Source of the DNA: an uncultured Spirochaetaceae bacterium
GTDB lineage: Bacteria; Spirochaetota; Spirochaetia; Sphaerochaetales; Sphaerochaetaceae
Length of the DNA: 64,000 nucleotides
Direction of reading: 5' to 3'
NCBI GenBank assembly: GCA_944389015.1
Contig: CALXKS010000016.1
Location: 1 to 64,000, forward strand
The stretch's first letter is position 1. Every line of letters starts with the position of its first letter. The notes under the pieces were generated by a model. The model was not told the origin of the DNA. It searched no databases and saw nothing but the letters and a program-made list of their open reading frames with translations. The translations under genes were made by a program, and so were the position numbers. Positions 7,482 through 16,014 of the stretch are shown here, one piece after another.

Positions 7482-8466
7482 GTTCAGCTTCTCTCTGCCC
7501 GCTCATTAGCAGGCGGATCTCTGCATAAACAGCACCATCTTCGTATCCGATCTCAAAGATATCATGGCTGTATGCTAAAACAGGTCCTCCTGATGTATCA
7601 TAACCAGCAGAGAACCCCATGAAATGGAAGACTATCCTATCGCGCTTATAGACGCTGCCACGGGGAGAGAATGAATACTCCATTGACGAATACACCCTGA
7701 GCCCATGAAGCTCCAGCTCTGACCTGATTGATGCCCGGACAGGGCGGAAGGACGAAGTGAAAACAGGATCAGTACCGAAAAAGAGGGAAAAGTCAGATCT
7801 GAATCCAGACTCTCCTATTGAGAATCTCAGCCCCCAGGAGCGCATGCTGCTCCTTTCATACAGCGGAATCGCATCTCCCCCAAGGACAAACAGCGAATAC
7901 CTGCCCCAGTACATGCCAAGCGCCCCGAAAAGCTCAAAGCCTTTTTCAGGGGAAAAGGATGCAATGCCTGCTGCACGGAAGAACTTCCAGCCTCCGCTGA
8001 CAGCCATATACAGCACGGAAGCATCGGCCGGCAGCGTCTCTAGAATAAAATAGCTCTCTTCCACATGATCACCGGGGAATGCAAAGACAACAGCACCTTC
8101 AGCATATTCGTTCCCAGCATACGCGAATGCCAGAGGCCGTCCATCAAGCGAGAAGCCGGCTTTGAATGCATCTACCCCTCCGATAATACCGCTCTGCCTG
8201 CTATTATTCTGATGGATCGAAGCATCAGGACGCAGGCTGAAGGCAGATAAATAAGGATCGGAAACAGTTCTCAGAAGCCCGAAACGGCCTATATCGCCTG
8301 CACTGAAGTACTTTCCATCAATCGATACACGTCCATTGCTGAAAGAAACCGAATATTCCCCACCGGACATGGCAAACTGGCCGGAATCCACCGATAAGTC
8401 CGCAGAGAGCACGGGGATGCCCGATGACAGCAATAGAGAAAGAAGAATAGCCAGAAGTACCTGCAT
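7429..8466 (-). CDS. Secreted protein of unknown function
   Basis: A 345-residue protein with an N-terminal hydrophobic stretch (VLLAILLSLLLSSG) and a likely signal-peptidase site after VLSA. The rest is rich in Ser, Gly and aromatic residues in alternating patterns (for example MYWGRYSLFVLGG and AYSHDIFEIGYEDGAVYAEIRLL), which suggests a beta-rich, perhaps outer-membrane or periplasmic protein. I recognise no family. The signal peptide lacks the usual early Lys/Arg, so the start may be elsewhere; a TATATA box ends 4 bases before this ATG and there is no ribosome site. The 3' end overlaps that of the MurB-like gene by 53 bp. Confidence 0.65.
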   Translation of the reverse strand: MQVLLAILLSLLLSSGIPVLSADLSVDSGQFAMSGGEYSVSFSNGRVSIDGKYFSAGDIGRFGLLRTVSDPYLSAFSLRPDASIHQNNSRQSGIIGGVDAFKAGFSLDGRPLAFAYAGNEYAEGAVVFAFPGDHVEESYFILETLPADASVLYMAVSGGWKFFRAAGIASFSPEKGFELFGALGMYWGRYSLFVLGGDAIPLYERSSMRSWGLRFSIGESGFRSDFSLFFGTDPVFTSSFRPVRASIRSELELHGLRVYSSMEYSFSPRGSVYKRDRIVFHFMGFSAGYDTSGGPVLAYSHDIFEIGYEDGAVYAEIRLLMSGQREAELRLSSDGSVDIALSIAL

Positions 8467-8584
8467 ATATTATATACGCGCCAAAAGGCCTTTTCTGACA
8501 TTGTTTAAATGCAGGAATATGTACTTTTCATTATTTAAGTGATAATCTTAAATCCTGCATAATTTCTGTTACAGGAGAAACAGC

Positions 8585-9949
8585 ATGGTTATTCTAACGC
8601 TGAACTGTGGCAGCTCGTCTGCCAAATACCAGGTCTATGACTGGGAAGAAAAGGACGTTCTATCTGTTGGTGTAGTGGAACGCATCGGACTTGACTACTC
8701 TACAATTGAGCAGAAATCCGCGGGTAAGCCCGTATATGAGGCACGCTTTACATCCCCTACTCACAAAGAAGCCATAGAGCTTATCCTGAAAATGCTCGTG
8801 GATCCGGAATATGGATGCATCAAGTCACTCGATGAGATCGGGGCTGTAGGACACAGGGTGCTCCATGGTGGCGAGCTTTTCAAGAAGTCGACTCTTGTAA
8901 CAGATGAGGTTGTAGAGCAGCTGAAGACCCTTATCCCGCTCGGTCCGCTTCATATGCCGGCCAACATAATGGGAATAGAGGCTGCAAGAAAGCTTATGCC
9001 TGGTGTTCCCAATGCCATTGTCATGGATACAGCATTCCATCAGACAATGCCTGAGGAAGCTTTCATGTATGCTGTCCCATATGAGTGGTATGAGAAATAC
9101 AACGTACGCCGCTATGGATTCCATGGAACAAGCCATCTGTACTGCTCAAAGAGGGCTGCTCTTCTTCTCGGGAAGGAAAGCAAGGATACAAATGTGATCG
9201 TCCTCCATATCGGAAATGGTGCATCAGCCTGTGCTGTGAAGAACGGTGTCTGCATCGAGACATCAATGGGACTCACACCGCTTGAAGGCCTTGTCATGGG
9301 CACAAGATCAGGAGATATCGACCCTGCAATCATCCCATATATCTGCAACAATACAGGACTTACTGCAAAGGATATGGATACATATCTCAACAAGAAGTCA
9401 GGCCTCGTGGGTATCTGTGGCATGTCTGACAGACGCGATGTCCATCAGGCAGCTGACAGCGGAGATAAGAAGGCCGCTCTTGGCGTTGCAATGGAGACAC
9501 ATAGGATCAAGAAGTATATCGGTGCATATGCAGCTCTTCTTGGCCGTGTCGATGCAATCGTATTCACAGCAGGCGTCGGAGAGATGGGAGAGCACATCAG
9601 AAGAGGCGCATGTGAAGGACTGGAAGGACTCGGGATCATGCTTGATGAGGAGAAGAACAACCTCTCGCACTGCCGCAATGCAGAGACCTGCATCTCCAAG
9701 GATGAAAGCCCTGTCAAGATCTTCGTCATTCCAACCGATGAGGAGCTTGTGATCACAGAAGATGCATATGCGCTGATGAATGGCACATATGATGTCCATA
9801 CAAACTTCCACTACACATTCGAGAGCCATGACTATGTCAACAAGGCAAGAGCTCGTGGCCTCAAGGAGAATCTCAAGAAGAAGCCTGAGCTTGAAAGGAT
9901 CATAGCGCTTCCTCCAGGAAAGTCATCCTGCTCTGTATCAGGATGCTGA
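8585..9949 (+). CDS. ackA: Acetate kinase with C-terminal extension
   Basis: Converts acetyl phosphate and ADP to acetate and ATP, the energy-yielding last step of acetate fermentation. The family start VILTLNCGSSSAKYQVY, the middle RRYGFHGTSH segment, HIGNGASACAV and TAGVGEMGEHIRR are all intact. The usual enzyme is about 400 residues and ends after the VIPTDEELVI segment; this one runs 454, adding about 54 residues that are basic and end in SSCSVSGC with two Cys. ACAGGAGAAACAGC before the ATG is a good ribosome site. No phosphotransacetylase gene is adjacent. Convergent with the epimerase gene. Confidence 0.95.
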   Translation: MVILTLNCGSSSAKYQVYDWEEKDVLSVGVVERIGLDYSTIEQKSAGKPVYEARFTSPTHKEAIELILKMLVDPEYGCIKSLDEIGAVGHRVLHGGELFKKSTLVTDEVVEQLKTLIPLGPLHMPANIMGIEAARKLMPGVPNAIVMDTAFHQTMPEEAFMYAVPYEWYEKYNVRRYGFHGTSHLYCSKRAALLLGKESKDTNVIVLHIGNGASACAVKNGVCIETSMGLTPLEGLVMGTRSGDIDPAIIPYICNNTGLTAKDMDTYLNKKSGLVGICGMSDRRDVHQAADSGDKKAALGVAMETHRIKKYIGAYAALLGRVDAIVFTAGVGEMGEHIRRGACEGLEGLGIMLDEEKNNLSHCRNAETCISKDESPVKIFVIPTDEELVITEDAYALMNGTYDVHTNFHYTFESHDYVNKARARGLKENLKKKPELERIIALPPGKSSCSVSGC

Positions 9950-9970
9950 TAGATAATGCTATTTCTACCG

Positions 9971-9996
9971 GAGGCCGTCGCAGAAGCGGCGGTCTT
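9971..9996. terminator. Strong hairpin between convergent genes
   Basis: An 11-bp stem (three G-T pairs) with an AGAA loop, centred between the stop codons of ackA and the epimerase gene. Neither side has a long T run, so termination is likely but not certain. Confidence 0.5.
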
Positions 9997-10029
9997 CTAC
10001 TTTGATTCAAGAATGACTGTGATGATAGA

Positions 10030-10893
10030 TCAGGAAACGGATATTCTGATTGAATATGAATGCTTGTTCCCTGGGCTCAATACGGAGAAATCATCTTTTG
10101 CATTTATATCAATGATCTCATTCTTCATTGCAGGCAGAGATGCCCATGGTTCAATGCAGACAAAAGGAGCATCCTTTCCCACCGTATGCCATAGAGAGCA
10201 ATATCTGAAATCAGGATATTCAATGCATATTGAATGCCTTCCCTTCGGAGAGGAAAGAATGGCCTTTCCTCCTGTGTTCTTAAGGATTATCGCATCATTA
10301 TCGAACAGGGAATGCTCCAACGTCTCAAGGCTTGACTCATCAAAGCTTTCCGAATAACCCAGATCATAGCAATCAGCGGAGAGAACCCTTCGCCGTATGG
10401 ATTCAGAATCAGGAAAGGAAATACTGTAATCCGAAAATGAAAGCCCTTTCTCAATAGGAACAGAAAAACCTGGATGCCACCCTATGCCATATGGCATATC
10501 ATGCACTCCTGTATTCTCAACAATCATATTGAATCCCAAGCTTCTTCCTTCCAGATGATAATCTGCTGTGAATCTGAAGCTGAAAGGCCAGTCAGGGCGG
10601 CCGCAGGAGGAAAACACAAATTCAGCAGAATCACTTTCCATAGCACTGCATTCAAACTCGCAATGGGACAGAAATCCATGGATCTGCATCTCATATGTCT
10701 GACTGCCATATCTGTATACACCTTCTGTCAGTCTTCCCACAAATGGGAAAAGAATCGGTGCATGCCTTTCCCAATATCTGATATCCCCTGTCCAAAGATA
10801 CTCCGTTCCGGTCTCAATATCCCACAATCTGACGAGCTGCGCCCCCAGAAGGTCAATCTCAGCGGCAAGTCCTTTTCCACTTTGTATTATCAT
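10030..10893 (-). CDS. Aldose 1-epimerase family protein (LacX/GalM-like)
   Basis: Predicted cytoplasmic mutarotase-like enzyme of 287 residues acting on the anomeric carbon of a sugar or sugar phosphate. Family marks are GAQLVRLWD, a WERHAPILFPFVGRL segment, IHGFLSHCEFE carrying the catalytic His and GIGWHPGFSVP with the second His, and a late Glu region. The start is set at ATG 10893, which overlaps the upstream stop as TAATG and has GAGGTG before it; longer frames run into the upstream gene. Last gene of the GntR-controlled sugar operon. The exact sugar is unknown. Confidence 0.85.
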   Translation of the reverse strand: MIIQSGKGLAAEIDLLGAQLVRLWDIETGTEYLWTGDIRYWERHAPILFPFVGRLTEGVYRYGSQTYEMQIHGFLSHCEFECSAMESDSAEFVFSSCGRPDWPFSFRFTADYHLEGRSLGFNMIVENTGVHDMPYGIGWHPGFSVPIEKGLSFSDYSISFPDSESIRRRVLSADCYDLGYSESFDESSLETLEHSLFDNDAIILKNTGGKAILSSPKGRHSICIEYPDFRYCSLWHTVGKDAPFVCIEPWASLPAMKNEIIDINAKDDFSVLSPGNKHSYSIRISVS

Positions 10894-12026
10894 TATCTGC
10901 ACCTCGGAGCTTTGCAGAGTATAACCTTCAATCCTTCTGGATGACAACATGACCAGATAGGTTCCCCTATGTCAGCAGGGATAAACCAGTTCTGCCCCCT
11001 CTCAATAGTTACGGAGCCGCCATTGAAATCAAGGCTGCCGCTTCCTTCTTCAACTATTGCATATGCAAATGATCCAGGAGAATACGGCACCGAAACACCG
11101 CAGTCAATTGAAAGGCTTTCAATACTGAAGCAATCGGTCACATTATTGCCAAGCAGACTATCAACAGACCATCCTTTGCCATAAGACAGTCTCCTTTTTC
11201 CTATTCTGTAACGATGGAGAGTGTCCTCCAATGACATTCCATCATAATCGAACTCATCCATCATCCTTGATGAACCAATGCCCATCGTTACAATCTCCTC
11301 AGTCAGATGGGCACCTGTAGGACTGATGAGTTCTGTTCTGTATACCAGATCCGAAGGCTCCTGAACCTCAACCAGAAAACAGCCAGGTCCGATTGCGTGA
11401 GGAACGCCATGATTTACAAAAAGCACATCACCAGTATTCACATAGATCTTGTTCAGAGAAGCTATCATCGCTTCAACATCCTGGTTCTTATAGTATTCTG
11501 ACCAGATTTCCTTTGTTATGCCCTCTTTGAAGCCCAGGAGAACATATGGCCGTTCGCCATCTATTTCCCGCGTTCCCAGAACATACCATGATTCTGTCTT
11601 GCCGAAGTCTGATCCAAAGACCTTCCTGGATGTCTCCTTTGAAGGATGAGCCTGTATCGGAAGGCGAAGGACAGAATCAAGAAGCTTGACAAGCAATCCT
11701 GGATTGGATCCATATATTGCGAAATGCTGTTCACCAAGCGTCTCCCGGCCCGATATGCTGAGATAGTCTTTAAAACCAAGCTTTGCATCAGGATCAACCG
11801 GAGAGCAGATTTCGGAATATCCTTCGATGATATTCTCTCTTCCGGGATTATTTGCTTTGACCGTGGACCCTATCCAGTCTTCTGGGAAGCTTCCATCAGA
11901 AGGATCATCAGATCCTTCGAATCTGTCTATCTCGGCACCGCCTTTGTATGTCCGCCATACTCTGCAAGGGACAAACCTGAAAGGCCATCCCGAAGGAAAT
12001 AAATCATGTATTTCATTCTTGTTCAT
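10893..12026 (-). CDS. Class I mannose-6-phosphate isomerase-like protein
   Basis: Zinc-dependent aldose-ketose phosphate isomerase of the ManA/type I family, 377 residues. The zinc-binding pattern is visible: QAHPSKE (Gln and His), the Glu in KTESWYVL and the His in NHGVPHAIGPG. This family interconverts mannose 6-phosphate and fructose 6-phosphate; related members act on other sugar phosphates. It sits between the permease genes and the epimerase in an operon with a kinase and an aldolase, which fits feeding an imported sugar into glycolysis. One-base stop/start overlap (TAATG) with the next gene. Confidence 0.88.
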   Translation of the reverse strand: MNKNEIHDLFPSGWPFRFVPCRVWRTYKGGAEIDRFEGSDDPSDGSFPEDWIGSTVKANNPGRENIIEGYSEICSPVDPDAKLGFKDYLSISGRETLGEQHFAIYGSNPGLLVKLLDSVLRLPIQAHPSKETSRKVFGSDFGKTESWYVLGTREIDGERPYVLLGFKEGITKEIWSEYYKNQDVEAMIASLNKIYVNTGDVLFVNHGVPHAIGPGCFLVEVQEPSDLVYRTELISPTGAHLTEEIVTMGIGSSRMMDEFDYDGMSLEDTLHRYRIGKRRLSYGKGWSVDSLLGNNVTDCFSIESLSIDCGVSVPYSPGSFAYAIVEEGSGSLDFNGGSVTIERGQNWFIPADIGEPIWSCCHPEGLKVILCKAPRCR

Positions 12027-12029
12027 ATA

Positions 12030-12875
12030 TCATCCTTTGACAGCACCCGCTGTCATCCCCTCAACAAGATTTCTCTGGAATACAAGGAATATGATTACGA
12101 CAGGGATAATTGCTGTCACGGCTCCCGCGGATATCATATCCCATCGTATATCATATTGACCTACCAAAGATGCAAGGGATACAGTCAGCGTCCTGGTTGC
12201 AGAAGATGTGAACATGACTGCAAACAGGTATTCATTCCATGCAGAGATGAATACATAGCTTGCGGTTGCCACAACCCCTGGTTTCAATAAAGGAAATACA
12301 ATCCTTACCAACCGCTGAGGAAGCCCTGCTCCGTCAATTTCAGCAGCTTCCTCCAATTCTTTTGGTATCCCATGGATATAAGTGGTAAGCAGGGAGATGC
12401 TGAAAGGTATCGTAAATGTGCAATTCGATATCAGAAGGCACCATGATGTTCCAAGTATCCCGATCTGGCGGAAGACAAGGAAAAGAGGAGTAAGATACAG
12501 AACCGTCGGGAACATATAGAGAAGCAGTATACCATTCAATATCACATGCCTGCCCCTGAAAGAATACCTGGCAAAGCCATAGGCTGCCAAAGAAGACACG
12601 ATGACTGCTATGAATGCCGTAAGGAATGCGATGACGAGGCTCCGGCCCATTGCAGGGAAGAAATCCGTAGTCGTGAATAGTTCAATATAGTTATCCAGCG
12701 TAGGATCCTTAGGCAAATATGAAACAGTTGTTGAATATAGTTCGTGCGTATCCTTAAGGCTTGTTATGAAAGTCCAGATATATGGAATAACAATAAAAGC
12801 AACTATGAGGATCAATAGAATATAGCTCAGTCTTTCTGCTATGCTTTTCCTTCCAACCATATCACTCCTCCTCAA
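12030..12875 (-). CDS. Carbohydrate ABC transporter permease (MalG type, CUT1)
   Basis: Inner-membrane permease of 281 residues with about six membrane spans, beginning near YILLILIVAFIVIPYIWTF. The EAA loop that docks the ATPase is present as EELEEAAEIDGAGLPQRLVR. It ends in the family pattern FVFQRNLVEGMTAGAVKG-like tail (read as LVFQRNLVEGMTAGAVKG). It overlaps the partner permease gene by 14 bases and forms the heteromeric pore with it. The operon lacks a gene for the ATP-binding subunit, so a shared MsmK/UgpC-type ATPase encoded elsewhere is inferred. Confidence 0.93.
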   Translation of the reverse strand: MRRSDMVGRKSIAERLSYILLILIVAFIVIPYIWTFITSLKDTHELYSTTVSYLPKDPTLDNYIELFTTTDFFPAMGRSLVIAFLTAFIAVIVSSLAAYGFARYSFRGRHVILNGILLLYMFPTVLYLTPLFLVFRQIGILGTSWCLLISNCTFTIPFSISLLTTYIHGIPKELEEAAEIDGAGLPQRLVRIVFPLLKPGVVATASYVFISAWNEYLFAVMFTSSATRTLTVSLASLVGQYDIRWDMISAGAVTAIIPVVIIFLVFQRNLVEGMTAGAVKG

Positions 12876-13746
12876 TGAAACGCTTTGTAATTGAACGATA
12901 AAGAATCATGAAGGCAATCATCATAAGAGTTCCATATACGGCGATTGCCGATCCATATCCGAAATTAAGTGATTTCTGAGCCTGAATATATGCATTGAGG
13001 GAAATGGTCATGGAGTTATATCCCGGTCCGCCCTGCGTCATCAGATAGAGAACCTCAACATTATTGAATACCCAGATGACACGCAGCATGCATGTTGAGA
13101 TTACCGTAGGCAGGATATGAGGCCATGTTATATACCGGAATCTCTGGATAACGGATGTGCCATCTATTACGGCCGCTTCATACAAATCCGAAGGAACTGT
13201 CTGCAAAGAAGCGAGAAGCATAATCATGAAGAAAGGAATTCCCTGCCATACCATCGTGACAATCTGCGAATTCAGGGCTGTATCAGCATTGCTCAGCCAG
13301 GGGATCTTTGCGCTGATCAGGCCAAGCTTGATAAGAATATCATTGAGAACACCGAAATTACCGTTGTATATCCAAGTCCATATAAGCGCTATGACAACAC
13401 CGGGAGTCACCCAGGGAACAAGTGAAAGGCTCCTGACGATTCCCCTGCCTTTGAAAGGTCTATTGAGGAATAAAGCAAGCGTCAATCCGATTATGAACTG
13501 CGAGATAACTGTTGCTGCAACCCATTTGAATGTATTAGGAAGAGATGCGATAAAAGCATCATCGCTCCATACCTTTATGTAGTTATCGAAACCGATGAAC
13601 TTGGTATTGAGTATGTCTGTCAGACGATAATATCTGAAACTCGTTACTACTGCGCTGATAATCGGATAGATGATCACACATACCACAAGGATGAAAGCTG
13701 GAAGAATGAGAATAGCAGGGGTAAGATCTATCTTTTTTTTAGCCAT
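12862..13746 (-). CDS. Carbohydrate ABC transporter permease (MalF type, CUT1)
   Basis: Inner-membrane permease of 294 residues with six predicted spans, starting LTPAILILPAFILVVCVIIY. The EAA loop reads DLYEAAVIDGTSVIQRFRYI. It pairs with the MalG-type permease encoded directly downstream (14-base overlap). The binding-protein gene lies upstream, separated by a 75-base gap that holds a strong stem-loop. Substrate is a mono- or oligosaccharide by family; the sequence does not say which. Confidence 0.93.
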   Translation of the reverse strand: MAKKKIDLTPAILILPAFILVVCVIIYPIISAVVTSFRYYRLTDILNTKFIGFDNYIKVWSDDAFIASLPNTFKWVAATVISQFIIGLTLALFLNRPFKGRGIVRSLSLVPWVTPGVVIALIWTWIYNGNFGVLNDILIKLGLISAKIPWLSNADTALNSQIVTMVWQGIPFFMIMLLASLQTVPSDLYEAAVIDGTSVIQRFRYITWPHILPTVISTCMLRVIWVFNNVEVLYLMTQGGPGYNSMTISLNAYIQAQKSLNFGYGSAIAVYGTLMMIAFMILYRSITKRFIEEE

Positions 13747-13772
13747 AATGATTTAAACATCCACAAGACATA

Positions 13773-13797
13773 GCTGCCATGGATAAAACATGGCAGC
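13773..13797 (-). promoter_or_regulatory. Intra-operon stem-loop after binding-protein gene
   Basis: A perfect 9-bp inverted repeat, GCTGCCATG ... CATGGCAGC with a 7-base loop, lies between the stop of the binding-protein gene and the first permease gene. There is no T run. Such stem-loops often protect the upstream mRNA and raise the ratio of binding protein to permease. Confidence 0.7.
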
Positions 13798-13821
13798 ACC
13801 AATTCAGCTGATAATACTGAA

Positions 13822-15078
13822 TCACACTCCATTCAGAACATCATTGAGATTCTGAAGCATTTCCTCTCCCGTGATTTCCCCAAGAAGAGCTCTCTGGAAA
13901 TTCTGCGGCCAGGCCATATTGGTAAACTGCGACATCGTTGTTGTAATCGGCAGAAGATGGGAATCCGGCAGTGATTCTATTGAGGCCTTGAAGAATACAT
14001 TATCCTGGAACTTATCCATCTTCTGGACTGACTCAAGCCAAGGCACCTGCTGAAGCTCTTCGCAGATTACAGACTGGATCTCAGGAGAATTGATCCATTT
14101 AAGGAAGATAAGAGCAGCCTCCTTATTCTTGGATCCAGAATAAATTCCGAAATTTGTGACTTCCTGAACGCCGAAGACACCACCTTCACCTGCTGGAAGC
14201 GGAACAGCTACCACATTGTCACCCAATGACTCAGTGACGGTCTTTGATGAACCCACGTGATGGTACAGCATTCCTGTTACGCCAGCACGGAAATTCTGCA
14301 GTATCTCATTGAAACCATCAGTCGGCGCTGTAGGAGGAACCCAGCCATTCTTATACATGTCGATGTATTTCTGATTTGCTTCTATGATCGCAGGATCCAT
14401 AAGCTGGGCATTGCCATCTTCATCGAAGTAATCGAATCCAGGCTTTGCATTGAAAACCAGAGAGGACCACATGCTATGTCCATTCGTAGCTCCGCGCATG
14501 CCGAATCCATAGGTATCAATCACACCATCTCCGTCAAGATCGCGTGTAAGCTTCTCTGCAGCTTCATAGAATTCATCCATTGTCTTCGGATAATCCATCC
14601 CGATTTCCTCAAAATAGTCTGTACGGCAATACAGATACATCGTCAGCACAGAGCGTGGGAATGTATACATCCTGTCATAGCCAGCATAGGCAAGGTCAAT
14701 CATATAATCAGGAACTTCATCGATATACTCCCAGTCATCGAACTTCCCGGTAAGGTCCTCAAGTGCCCCAAGACCGACCAGCTCCGGAATCCAATCGGTA
14801 TACATCTGAAATACATCCGGGGCCGTACCAGAACTTACAGCTGTAATGAGCCTGTCATGGAAATTTCCCGCAGGAATCGGCTCAAGGATAAGCTCTATAT
14901 CATCTGTATATTCCTTCCACCTGTCTGCAAGCATCTCAACATGCTTTCCCTGGATATCTTCCCAATACCAGTAAGTTACAGTCGGCTTCTCCTCCTTGGA
15001 TTCGGATGAGCCGGATGCAATCAATGATGTACACATAAAAACTGCCAGAGCAATTAATAAGATCCTCTTCATCTTCAT
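13822..15078 (-). CDS. Sugar ABC transporter substrate-binding protein (family 1)
   Basis: Periplasmic or lipid-anchored binding protein of 418 residues that hands a sugar to the two permeases downstream. Signal sequence MKRILLIALAVFMCTSLIAS is followed by the short GSSESKEEKP linker common in spirochaete binding proteins. Family 1 marks include TVTYWYWEDIQGKHVEML at the mature start, VSSGTAPDVFQMYTDW, a DGDGVIDTYGFGMRG segment and a late LIFLKWINSPEIQ. It follows the aldolase gene by 15 bases. Many aromatic residues in the middle agree with a carbohydrate ligand. Confidence 0.93.
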   Translation of the reverse strand: MKMKRILLIALAVFMCTSLIASGSSESKEEKPTVTYWYWEDIQGKHVEMLADRWKEYTDDIELILEPIPAGNFHDRLITAVSSGTAPDVFQMYTDWIPELVGLGALEDLTGKFDDWEYIDEVPDYMIDLAYAGYDRMYTFPRSVLTMYLYCRTDYFEEIGMDYPKTMDEFYEAAEKLTRDLDGDGVIDTYGFGMRGATNGHSMWSSLVFNAKPGFDYFDEDGNAQLMDPAIIEANQKYIDMYKNGWVPPTAPTDGFNEILQNFRAGVTGMLYHHVGSSKTVTESLGDNVVAVPLPAGEGGVFGVQEVTNFGIYSGSKNKEAALIFLKWINSPEIQSVICEELQQVPWLESVQKMDKFQDNVFFKASIESLPDSHLLPITTTMSQFTNMAWPQNFQRALLGEITGEEMLQNLNDVLNGV

Positions 15079-15093
15079 ATTATTCTCCTTTTT

Positions 15094-16014
15094 CTATTCT
15101 GAAAGTCCTACGACTTCAAATGACTCAAGTGTTCTTATCCTGTTCACAGGCCTTATACCATCGGCTTTGCCTTCGCTTCCCGTCATCGAAATCCATTTAC
15201 CGGCAAGAAGAGAAACGGCCTTTTCCATCCCGGACATCAGCTCGATATATGGGATATCGGGATGAGACGCTGTCTCGTCACGTAAATAATTCCTGGCAGC
15301 AATGAAAAGATCGGTAACAACATTTACCTTGTTTATCCCTGCCTCAACTGCCTTGATTATGTTCTCTTCCCCGGATCCAGAGCCTCCATGAAGCGCAAGA
15401 GGCATTTCCGGGAGCCTGCTGCGTATTTCACTGATGCGTTCAAAGGATATATGAGGGACATACCCTTTTGGGTATTCTCCATGGGCGGTTCCAACTGCTA
15501 CAGCAAGGCAATCGACACCGGTCTCCATTGCAAACCGCTCCGCATCTGCTGGATCGGTATACAGAGAGCTATCACGGCCATCACATGCAGCGGCGATGCC
15601 CACATGCCCCAGTTCTCCTTCGATCCCCATTCCCATCGAATGGACAGCTTCTGCGACCCTCTTTGTATTCTCGATATTCTTCTCAAATGGAAGCAGTGAG
15701 CCATCATACATGATTGATGAAAACCCATTCCTGAATGAATACAGTATCCTTTCCGGATCATTTCCATGATCAAGGCAGGTTGCAATCGGAACAGGAGCAT
15801 ACTCCGCCAAAGTGCGGATCATCGGTATCAGAAGCTCTGCTTTCGCATGCTGACGCATCATATTCTGCCCAAGCAGGAATATTATCGGAGCATTCGCCCT
15901 GGATGCTGCAGATACAATGCCACGGGCCATTTCCATGTTGATTGCACTGCAGGCAACAACCGCATATTTTCTCCTGACCGCATCCTTAAGGATATTACTT
16001 ATAGTTGTATACAT
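15094..16014 (-). CDS. Class II fructose/tagatose-bisphosphate aldolase family
   Basis: Zinc-dependent aldolase of 306 residues that cleaves a ketose (bis)phosphate to dihydroxyacetone phosphate and an aldehyde. Visible marks are CLDHGNDPERIL with the catalytic Asp and a zinc His, GIEGELGHVG, GTAHGEYPKG, ALHGGSGSG and NVVTDL for phosphate and metal binding. ATG 16014 is chosen because GAGAGGAGTGATT precedes it; it overlaps the upstream kinase gene by 20 bases. With the PfkB kinase it would make a kinase-aldolase pair for a ketose 1- or 6-phosphate, as in KbaY/GatY pathways. The exact substrate is inference. Confidence 0.88.
   Translation of the reverse strand: MYTTISNILKDAVRRKYAVVACSAINMEMARGIVSAASRANAPIIFLLGQNMMRQHAKAELLIPMIRTLAEYAPVPIATCLDHGNDPERILYSFRNGFSSIMYDGSLLPFEKNIENTKRVAEAVHSMGMGIEGELGHVGIAAACDGRDSSLYTDPADAERFAMETGVDCLAVAVGTAHGEYPKGYVPHISFERISEIRSRLPEMPLALHGGSGSGEENIIKAVEAGINKVNVVTDLFIAARNYLRDETASHPDIPYIELMSGMEKAVSLLAGKWISMTGSEGKADGIRPVNRIRTLESFEVVGLSE

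Noticed and set aside
14257-15009. Open frame of 250 codons opposite the sugar-binding protein gene
   Set aside because: Antisense shadow of a well-supported gene; Cys- and Ile-rich sequence with no domain.
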